Shown here: piece by piece, positions 12,035-19,280 of the stretch
How the letters are laid out: each line of letters starts with the position of its first letter
Position numbering within the stretch: position 1 is the stretch's first letter
Assembly: GCA_005223375.1 (NCBI GenBank)
Contig: RXOD01004315.1
Location: 1-24,181, forward strand
DNA: 24,181 nucleotides
Direction: 5' to 3'
Source of the DNA: Amoebophrya sp. AT5.2
Lineage: Eukaryota; Sar; Dinophyceae; Syndiniales; Amoebophryaceae
The notes under the pieces: model-generated
Database searches by the model: none
Told to the model about the DNA's origin: nothing
The model's input: the letters and a program-made list of their open reading frames with translations, nothing else
Made by a program: the position numbers and the translations under genes

Positions 12035-12769
12035 ATGCCTCGCGGCGGGCAGCACTCGTACGAGAGCGGGCTGAATCTGATCGATAACCTTTTTGACGCG
12101 TTCGACGACTGGTTGTACACCCGGCGTAAGTTCTACAATGCGTGGCGCGATTTTCGACACGGAAAGGTGTACAAGACCTGCATGCAGGAGGAGGTCGGGT
12201 ATCGAATACCCCACCGCAGCGACCCGGACCAGTCCGCGATGGAGCCTGTTGTGTTGGGGGATTCCGAGGACTTCGAGCACCTGGACCAGCTCGCGGAAAA
12301 GCAGGCGAAGAACAAGGACAACCAGGCGAAGCGCATGGCGGGCGCGGAGATGATCAAGCTGCAGGAGCTGGCGGATAAAAACACGATATGGAAGTACGAG
12401 CTCGAGCGAAACGCGGTGCACCCAGGGGAGGAAATCCCGCTTTCAGGGTTTCTGATAAAGCCGGGGAAGACGAAAACACAGCTCGCAGCGGAGGAAGAAG
12501 CGAAAAAGAAGGGGGAGCCTCCGCCTGTGTGGAAGGACGTGAAGCAAGACGATGAGGTCGATGAGAATGCGGATAAAGACGAAGAGGACGGGGGGAAAGA
12601 CACCGAGGTAAGCTGCGCGGAGTTTAAGGTGCTGCCGGACGCGAAGATACGGGAGAGTCGAGCGGAATTGGATAAGGCGTACGCACGCTTTCGGGACTTG
12701 TTGGATAAAACAATACCGCACTTAGAGAAACTGATCGAAGATCGAGCCGTCACGGAAGGATTTCTGTGA
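12035..12769 (+). CDS. Hypothetical charged protein, 244 aa, intronless
   Basis: The ATG at 12035 begins a single open frame to TGA at 12767-12769. The N-terminal 50 residues are well structured and aromatic/basic (NLFDAFDDWLYTRRKFYNAW, then RDFRHGKVYKTC). The middle, about residues 70-130, is helical and rich in Lys/Glu/Ala. Residues 150-190 are acidic and disordered-looking (DDEVDENADKDEEDGGKD). The last 50 residues form another amphipathic helix region (ELDKAYARFRDLLDKTIPHLEKLIEDR). There is no signal peptide or membrane span, so a soluble intracellular protein is likely. A GTAAGC string at 12610 does not interrupt the frame and does not match the donors used in neighbouring genes. I do not recognise the family. 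Confidence 0.75.
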   Translation: MPRGGQHSYESGLNLIDNLFDAFDDWLYTRRKFYNAWRDFRHGKVYKTCMQEEVGYRIPHRSDPDQSAMEPVVLGDSEDFEHLDQLAEKQAKNKDNQAKRMAGAEMIKLQELADKNTIWKYELERNAVHPGEEIPLSGFLIKPGKTKTQLAAEEEAKKKGEPPPVWKDVKQDDEVDENADKDEEDGGKDTEVSCAEFKVLPDAKIRESRAELDKAYARFRDLLDKTIPHLEKLIEDRAVTEGFL

Positions 12770-13166
12770 TGAAAAATGTTGAACTCGTATGAATGAAGAT
12801 AAAAGTAGAAGAAATAGGCTAGTAGTTTTTGCGCGGCTGATGTGAATTGGTGCCGCAGCTGTGTGCGATGGATTCCGAATGCTGCAACGGATTTCATCCA
12901 GTACAATTTTGCGTCTGCATGTACCCGGGGGGAAACTCGCAAATTCGCCACAAGAACACGAAAAACGCAGTATCGAGCCGCACAAAAGGCATAGCGCAGC
13001 GTGGCGACAGGGCGTGAAAAATGTGATATCGTGGTGCCCGTTCGAGGGGAGTCAGGCGAGAGAATTGCAAAACCTGCTGCCTGGTCTTCTACCTCACTAA
13101 TCACCCAAAAACAATGAATGACCAGCACCATCGGTCTTCTATACTACGGCTAGCTCTGCAAAGAAA
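12770..13166. other. Intergenic interval, no supported gene
   Basis: This is about 400 nt between the 244-aa protein gene and the first PAN gene. A 43-codon Cys-containing frame begins at the ATG near 12869, and a 79-codon frame in another phase spans 12861-13100. Neither has clear homology or supporting splice signals. The long opposite-strand frame crossing this area is a shadow of the 12035-12769 gene. Confidence 0.5.
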
Positions 13167-14177
13167 ATGAACTTCGCTAGCCTCGTCTTGGGGCTCATAG
13201 CTCTCCTCGCAGCGCCCGCGGAGGGCGCTCTCTTCTCCCTGCTCGCGCAGAAGCAACAGCTCAAGACCCACCAGCGCATGGCTTCGAGGAGCCGCATGAA
13301 AAAGACGGACTACGGTATAATCAAAAAGAATATGAATTCAATTTCCATCATTTCTTTGTTGAAGAGCAGGAAAAGGACCAACGTCCGGCTTATCATCATA
13401 ATTAAATTCATTGGCTTCCATCTCTCTGAATTGCAGCCGGAGCTGTAGCTGAAGCACCATTTCTATTCCACCCCAAAACAAAGAAAATAAAACCGCACAG
13501 GTGCTATCATGACATCGTATGTGGAGCAGATGGCGAACGACAAAACGCAGAGCTGCGGGACGGGCGACACGGTCGAAATCGAGGGCGTCACCCAGCTCGA
13601 CATTCCCACGGGAGCAACCGAGATGGAGCAAGTACTGGGAGGATTGCCATTTCTCCTGATGTGAGGTTGTAGAAATCGTCAGTATATCGATGATCCCAAA
13701 TAATTTTTAGCTAATCGTATTCCTTATCCTTTTCTCCCACTCGTACACGCGGAAATACCTACATCATACATTTAGCGTAAGGCTTAAGTACTCCATCTGT
13801 TTCATGCCACTCGTCCTCCCAGGTCGTCCATTGCATCTTGTTAGTTTCTCGGTTTACTTCTCAGCTCCTTCATGCGCACCCTAACTCCAACTGTATTAAG
13901 CCAAGGAAGGGCTTCTAGCACCCAACCACATGATCGTCACTAATAAGTCGCTTTCTCGATCACGATCTCGATCACGTCGCAGGTGAATCGTTGTGGCGAG
14001 TATTGTTCCAAGATGCTTGAGTCCGAGTGCGGCGGGTTTGTGTTTCTGTACCAAGCGGAAGGGGCGGAGCCCGCATCTCGGTGCATTTTCAAGAAACCGT
14101 TTCTAGCCGCGACCTGCACTGACTCCACGACGCGGGGCAGCTTCCGCAGGATGAGTACCATCGTCACAACTCAATGA
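13167..14177 (+). CDS. Secreted PAN/Apple-like protein 1, three exons
   Basis: Exons are 13167-13314, 13501-13631 and 13983-14177, giving 157 residues. The start ATG opens a clear signal peptide (MNFASLVLGLIALLAAP, with likely cleavage after AEG), so the product enters the secretory pathway. The mature part carries six Cys in a PAN/Apple-like arrangement: SCGTG, then RCGEYC, ECGGFVF, RCIFKK and TCTD. The C-x3-C pair followed by CGGFVF and a CxF strand is the family hallmark. PAN domains bind proteins or glycans at cell surfaces; the ligand here is unknown. It is paralogous to the exon at 17675-18021, with matching Cys order and the same phase-1 intron ahead of the domain, but it has an extra intron inside the domain. 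Confidence in the exon structure is good and in the domain call moderate to good. Confidence 0.82.
13315..13500 (+). other. Intron 1 of PAN gene 1
   Basis: GT-AG, 186 nt, phase 1. Donor CTACG|GTATAA, acceptor CCGCACAG|GTGCTA. It separates the signal-peptide exon from the PAN exons (junction KTDYG-AIMTSYVEQ). The phase matches the inferred acceptor phase of the paralogous exon at 17675. Confidence 0.8.
13632..13982 (+). other. Intron 2 of PAN gene 1, absent from the paralogue
   Basis: GT-AG, 351 nt, phase 0. Donor GAGCAA|GTACTG, acceptor ACGTCGCAG|GTGAAT. It splits the PAN domain just before VNRCGEYC; the paralogue reads continuously through ...SVETINRCGQHC. A near-perfect tandem repeat of TCTCGATCACGA lies at 13954-13976, just upstream of the acceptor. 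Confidence 0.82.
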
Positions 14178-15256
14178 GCTGTTAGTTCGGTCACGGTCTC
14201 CTGTCGGGTGCAGGTACTTTGTAGGAGGAGAAACTAAAGAAAAAAAGAATGAAAAGGATGGGATTCGCGGGAGGCGAAGGGCGACCAGAAGATTAAAGAA
14301 TGATCACGAACTCGGGGCCGGGGGTGGCGATAAAGAAATGACATCACACGGGGGTGGGGACGTCGGCGGTCACCGTTCACGTTCTGTGGAAAATATGGAG
14401 ATGAAGGAAAACATTTACGAATCACAAAACCTGCTTCTTATAGTACCGATGGATACGAAGACGAACCCGGAGGGACGTGGAGTCATATTCAGACACTAGC
14501 TTATTTGATTTCAATTTCTTTGTTTCGTATGGGCTTGTTGCCTCGTATTTCGCGTAGCAGCACCAGGAGCAGAACCAGAAGCACTGCTACAGGATAAATG
14601 TAAAATCTATTTATCTAATGAAGATTGCCCTTTATGCTCATGCTCATCTCTTCCACCACGACAGTAGATACTTAGGTTAATTGACGACGCTGAGTGCCGA
14701 GTAGGACGATGGATTAGCGAAGCCGAAGGCCGCTGAATCTTTTGACGAAAGCGGGAAAATTAACGAGAACGACAACAATAAATTACACTGCGACGCGAAG
14801 ATTGTATTTTCTCGTGCTGCAGGTCGCCGGTGGTGACCAGCGTAAGGACGTGGTGACCACAAGGACATGGACAAGCAGCAGCTTCCTACTACTAGCTTCG
14901 TGGTAGTCAGTCTGCCAGCTGGAGAGCTAGCGAAACCGAAAACCAAACAGCGGACGCCTCATCGCCATGATCCTAGCGCTAGCGAGACGGAATCGGAGAC
15001 CAGTGCTGAATAAGGTAGTCAGCAATAAGAATAAAGTAGACCTTCATCTAGACATATAAAAATGTTATTGAGTTTGAGACCAGTATTAACTGAACAAGCA
15101 AGATTAAGAATAACCACCAGCACGCGCCGCGTAACCGTACTTGGAATGAAGAAGCCTCAATATCTAAGGACCCGGACCGATAGCTTTTACTAACGCACGA
15201 TAATGAAGAAAAAGATGCAGCCACTCTTGCGGCCCCCCGTGTAGACAATTTAGTCA
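14178..15256. other. Intergenic interval, no supported gene
   Basis: About 1.1 kb between the first PAN gene and the WSC gene. Composition is mixed, with A-rich patches near 14225-14300 and 15040-15130. Open frames on both strands are short and unlike protein. I see no RNA gene or clear regulatory motif. Confidence 0.5.
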
Positions 15257-17139
15257 ATGAGGCATCCGCCCCTGCTCCGGGCGCCGGCGCGGATGCCGGG
15301 AAGAACGGCGCGGACCCCAGCCGCGGCGGGGGCTTTATATATCCTGCTCTCGCAGTTGTTTACAAGAATCGGCAGTCTCAGTTCCGGAGTTGCGGCGTTG
15401 GCGCTGAACGGCCATGGGGCGAGGTTGCGACAAGAACATGGAGCGGCCGGGAAACAAGTGCAGCAGCAGACATCAAAATCGAGAATACGAAAGGCCTTTT
15501 CCTTCACCTCACACACGAAGCGCGAGCCGTGGAGTAGCAGCGCGCGGAGATGGCAAGGAGGACGAGGACAGGTCTCGCTCTCGGGGCTTTCATCTTCAGC
15601 AGGACCATCCCCAGCACCTTCCTCAAAATCTTCCGACCGCCTTAGTATGCTTGCCACTTCTTCCGCCAGGAGCACGAGTAGCAGGACGGGCCAGACGTCC
15701 TCCGAAGCCAGCTCGTCCCGGACACTAGCGTCGGCAACAGCCGCCGGTCCCGTGGACTTCAGCGACACCGCCTCGTACAAGTACCTGGGGTGTTGGACGG
15801 ACAACGCGGCGCACGAGGACCAGGGGATGCTGGAGTTAGTCAACGTTGGATCAGGCGGCGTCGAGCAGTGCGCCCGCTACTGCGGGGGCACGATGAACGT
15901 GCCCGGATCTACCCAGTTCACGGGGGGCACGAATGCGACGGGCGCGCCGTACGTCTACTTCGCGGTGCAAAACGGGGCTTCTTGCTTCTGCTCAAACGAC
16001 CTAACAAAAGCGAAGTCCTTAGGCGCCTCGACTGCGTGCAACGTGTGCCACCAGAACGCAGACGACCAAACAAAAGGTTTAAAGTGCGGAGGAAGCTGGG
16101 CAAACTCCGTCTACGAAATACGTACTGTTATTGATTTCTGGATCGCTGGAGAGCTAGAGGCTTCTGTTTCTCCACTGATAAGATGTAGCTTTCGAAATCG
16201 AAAAAGATTCGAGAATTTTTCGACTTTTCCAAAATTCGCGAAAAAACAATCTTTACAGCGCAGATCGTGTCGGTTACGCAGACGAGCGGAAAAATGTTCC
16301 GCATTCTGCCCGTGACTATGATCACGGGCGGTACAACGAAGGTGTTTTCGGATCGCGACTTTGTTTTCAAAGACGGACCCCCGGCCGGGTACGGGCCCGA
16401 CTGCGTGTACCTGCAACTACCGAACGACGACAAAGACACCCCAGCGAGCCAAATACAAACCGAGTTGCAGGTATTGACGGGACGTTGTAACTTTGCCGGT
16501 GCGAACTTTATCTTGTTTTAAAAAAAAAAAAAAAAAAAAATCTTGTTTTAAGAATAGAAATAAATTAAAGTCTAGTTAGAACTTGTTTTTTCACCATTGA
16601 TTTTTAACCGCAGATGAACGGCGACGCGAGGGTGTTCGTGGACTTGTGGGAAAAGACTTACAACCCTTCGGGTGCGCATGCGGGTGTGGAAAACTGGCTC
16701 GACCGACAGAAGTGGAAAGACTCAGGGAAGGAGTCCCTCAAATTCGTTGACCAAGGAGTAACCTTCAACGGAAAAGTAATCGCACGCAACTTCGGAACGA
16801 GTACTTCCTCATTTTTTTCCTATGAAGTTGAAGTTTGGCTTCATGATGATAAGATACTGATGCGATGTGCAACTGCAAGGAAAAGCAAGATGCTCGCTCC
16901 ACTAATATTCCAAAAGCCAACAGTATCAGGAAAAAAATCATAAGTACATCAATTTTCAACTCTGACTGTGCTCTTGTCTTCCTTGCTTACAAGAATTGCC
17001 TAATCTTGAGCACGCCTCGAATCCTAACACCATTGGAGTTCACCTAGTCCGAATCCTGTTCGACTTGGAGGTGGACTCCATCATCCAGCTGGGCGGATTC
17101 CCCGACTACGAACAGCAACTCTTAATCATCTTGATCTGA
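15257..17139 (+). CDS. WSC-domain extracellular protein, four exons
   Basis: Exons are 15257-16121, 16259-16470, 16614-16800 and 16994-17139, giving 469 residues to the TGA at 17137-17139. The N-terminus is basic then hydrophobic (GALYILLSQLFTRIGSLSSG), a likely signal sequence; ATG 15293 is an alternative start. Residues about 60-165 are Ser-rich and low-complexity. Residues about 173-288 form a WSC domain with eight Cys: YLGCW, QCARYC, SCFC, ACNVC and KCGGSW, followed by NSVYEI. WSC domains bind carbohydrate at cell surfaces. Exons 2-4 (about residues 289-469) contain a region I do not recognise, with GYGPDCVYLQLP, ARVFVDLWEKTYNPSG and VHLVRILFDLEV. The 3' end is uncertain: the gene may continue by an unusual splice near 17105 and could include the PAN exon at 17675. 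Start and WSC domain are well supported, the terminus less so. Confidence 0.75.
16122..16258 (+). other. Intron 1 of the WSC gene
   Basis: GT-AG, 137 nt, phase 1. Donor AAATAC|GTACTG, acceptor TCTTTACAG|CGCAGA. It joins SVYEI to PQIVSVTQTSGKMF. An inverted repeat TCGAAAAA/TTTTTCGA (16198-16205 and 16216-16223) lies inside it, with a 10-nt loop. Confidence 0.8.
16471..16613 (+). other. Intron 2 of the WSC gene, with poly-A insertion
   Basis: GT-AG, 143 nt, phase 0. Donor TTGCAG|GTATTG, acceptor TTTTAACCGCAG|ATGAAC. It joins QIQTELQ to MNGDARVFVDLWEK. It contains the poly-A tract with flanking direct repeats described separately. Confidence 0.82.
16510..16551 (+). repeat. 21-A tract flanked by 12-bp direct repeats
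   Basis: ATCTTGTTTTAA at 16510-16521 recurs at 16540-16551, overlapping by its end bases with an uninterrupted run of 21 A residues (16520-16540). A poly-A run between direct repeats, at a TTTTAA target, is what a minimal target-primed retro-insertion would leave. Replication slippage is the main alternative. Confidence 0.75.
16801..16993 (+). other. Intron 3 of the WSC gene
   Basis: GT-AG, 193 nt, phase 1. Donor GGAACGA|GTACTT, acceptor CTTGCTTACAAG|AATTGC. It joins VIARNFGT to KLPNLEHASNPNTIG. The donor matches the GTACT pattern seen elsewhere; the acceptor is chosen by phase and by the protein-like reading downstream. Confidence 0.65.
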
Positions 17140-17674
17140 CCCCCAATTTCATTTGCAACGTCGCAGATTCCAAGGCCCTCTTGTATGGCAACGAGGCTGC
17201 TGGCCACGGCACGTACGGCGTTTTTGTGTGTCCGACGGTTTCCGGACCCGGCCCGGAGATCCTTTCTTAGGCCTTCGAAAAACTCAATGTCGGCATTGAA
17301 GCTACTAGCTTTGTCATGAACAAGATGAACCACCTCGGAGTGTTCGGGAGGGCTGATTTGATTGGGGCCCATGGCCAAGACACTGAAGCAGATTCATGGT
17401 CATGCGGGTCTGTCTGCGACAAAGCCAGCGGGGAACTTAGTCAGAGATGACGGGCGCCGGCAGCTTTCTCCCCTCTCTGCGCTTCGTCTTTTACTAGTGT
17501 CACTTTCTGCCAGCTAGTACTACACCCCTCCACGGGTCGTGTTTTCTGCAGCATAGCGAAGGGCGTAGACTGCCACCGTTCGCGATGCGGACCCATGGGG
17601 ATCATACTTCCTGACAAAGTCCGCACCTCCGCCCCCAGCACCGCGATTCGAGTTTTTTGCCGCCTCGCTCTAAG
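17140..17674. other. Unresolved interval between WSC and second PAN exon
   Basis: The DNA is open in several frames from about 17167 to 17270, and a 90-codon opposite-strand frame covers 17106-17378. One + frame reads DSKALLYGNEAAGHGTYGVF up to a TAG at 17268-17270, then stays open to about 17450. A pyrimidine-rich acceptor (CTCGCTCTAAG) ends at 17674, and a GTACTACA donor-like site lies at 17517. I could not join these into a phase-consistent exon. The interval may hold the missing first exon of the second PAN gene, a further WSC-gene exon, or decayed coding sequence. Confidence 0.4.
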
Positions 17675-18021
17675 TTTCTTCCTTCGTGGAGCACCTGAAC
17701 CCCGAAACGAGCGCCACCCAGGAGTGCGGCAACGACGCGGCGACGGTCGAGGGCGTGGAGTATCTCGACCAGATCGCCAACACGACCAGCGTGGAGACCA
17801 TCAACCGGTGCGGGCAGCACTGCGGCAAGGTGACGCAGTCCAAGTGCGGCGGGTTTGTCTTCGTGGAGACCAACGTCACGATCGGCAACGTGGTGGAGGC
17901 CGACCCGCCGGGGAGGTGTTTTTTCCACAAGAACGTGAAGGCCTCGGCGTGCACAGACTCGCAAACGAGAAGGTCGTTCGACAGAATCAACACCGTGATC
18001 ATCATCACGCCGCAGGGATAG
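17675..18021 (+). CDS. Second PAN/Apple-like domain, partial (5' exon unresolved)
   Basis: The exon is open to TAG at 18019-18021 and encodes about 115 residues. It begins SSFVEHLNPETSATQECG, which aligns with TSYVEQMANDKTQSCG of the first PAN protein. Both exons are entered in phase 1, which supports the acceptor at 17674. Six Cys follow the same order: ECGND, RCGQHC, KCGGFVF, RCFFHK and ACTD. Two Asn-glycosylation sequons (NTT, NVT) are present. No signal peptide is encoded here, so a 5' exon is required. It may come from the WSC gene, giving a WSC-PAN protein, or from a short unseen exon. The domain lacks the intron found in the first PAN gene. Confidence 0.72.
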
Positions 18022-19280
18022 AGATGCCAACGGATGGATGGTCGGGTGCTGCGCCCGCACTGATTTCATCTCGACAGCGAGATGCAGCGGTAGCGTACTA
18101 GCGGTGCCACTGGTAGAACTGGAAAGAAAAGTGTTGGTCTTGGTAGCGTCAGCGGAAAGATGGCCGGGACGCCTGAAGCAGGCTAAGCCGTTTAGGATTA
18201 TGAAGATGGTGAAACAGTAACAGGAGAATAAACCGAAAGCGAGATGAAGCAGCACCTAACGACTACTACAGCATACAAAAAATCGCCTTCTGAAGGCGCC
18301 CTTCACGAGCGTGCTGATACAGATTTTTTTCTCTTCGATTCGACCAATGCTTAACCAAGGAAACTGACTTCGATAGCTTCTTGTGAACAATGAATCGTGA
18401 CGCGGCTCTTTTGTGACATGAAGGTCTTTCTACAACAACCAACACTGAAAGCTTCCGAGAAGCCGTGAATGATTTTCGAAATACAAGGATAATTGCGAGA
18501 GCAAAGAATACTATAATTAAGCGCAGTTCGAATTCCTGAAACGAATGCACGTGTACTATTCAGCAAATAAGTTGTACATGTACACCCGCCCCTATCGCAA
18601 TGAATTTTCAAGAATACGCCGATGGCACAGCAATATTGACCGCACTGGTCAATGCAGTTCTCTTGGCGCGACGTGCGTTGCGGATTTCTTTTGCACGTTG
18701 AGTTGTTTCGTTTGTTAAAGTTGAACACGAATGAAGGAAAAATGTTGTCGTCGAAAAAGTCAAATAAAGAGACACACATCTGAATCTGTGGATGAGGAGT
18801 GATCGAGGTCCGTGTGCTCGGTGATGCTTGTTGTGCGCCTGGACATTAAGCTTCGGACAGTACCGAGTAGCCGTGAAGGTGAACGTTCCACGTGAAGGCG
18901 TACACGCGGGGCTCTCAGCGTAAACTCGGTCATGAAGAATCAATCAATGAATTGCCAAAACAAGTCGAATGAAATGGTAGCTGCACCAGCTGCGCTGTTG
19001 CAGTGTCGACGTAGCACGTGCAGTTTGGCTTTGGAGCAAAAAGTTATAGGAACGGTGAGCATGTTTTTATTTATCGCGAGACATTCTTCAACCTCCTGTG
19101 GCAGGAAGGATGACCGTGAAGTACGTCGATGTTGACGGCAGACCCCTGACGTCCTGACGGCCCCTGTGGCAGTTTAAGTAGCAGCAAACACCTACCGAGG
19201 ACATCAGTACACGTGTGAATCTCATTCTATCGTGTTGTCGATTGCGATTCGGTTTCTGAGACGTAAACAAGGAAAACAAA
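18022..19280. other. Intergenic interval, no supported gene
   Basis: About 1.26 kb. It contains a short perfect inverted repeat CGCCTTC-T-GAAGGCG at 18284-18298. The opposite strand is open from 18779 to 18351 (142 codons, Cys-rich), and a 67-codon + frame spans 18932-19135; neither has convincing support. The last 200 nt before 19281 presumably hold the promoter and leader of the large repeat protein, but no motif can be identified. Confidence 0.5.

Noticed and set aside
12606..12620. GAG|GTAAGC as a donor in the 244-aa gene
   Set aside because: The frame continues with good helical protein beyond it, and this genome's donors are GTACT/GTATT-like.
12869..13000. 43-codon Cys-containing small frame
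   Set aside because: Too short and without a signal peptide, homology or paralogue; kept only as a note in the interval description.
12133..13131. 332-codon opposite-strand open frame
   Set aside because: It overlaps the 12035-12769 coding sequence; its Ser/Phe-rich translation is the antisense of Glu/Lys codons, so it is a shadow.
18351..18779. Cys-rich 142-codon opposite-strand frame with a CGQYC string resembling the PAN start
   Set aside because: Only one short motif matches; the other PAN anchors (CGGFVF, CxF, TCTD) are missing, so I treat it as chance or at most a remnant.
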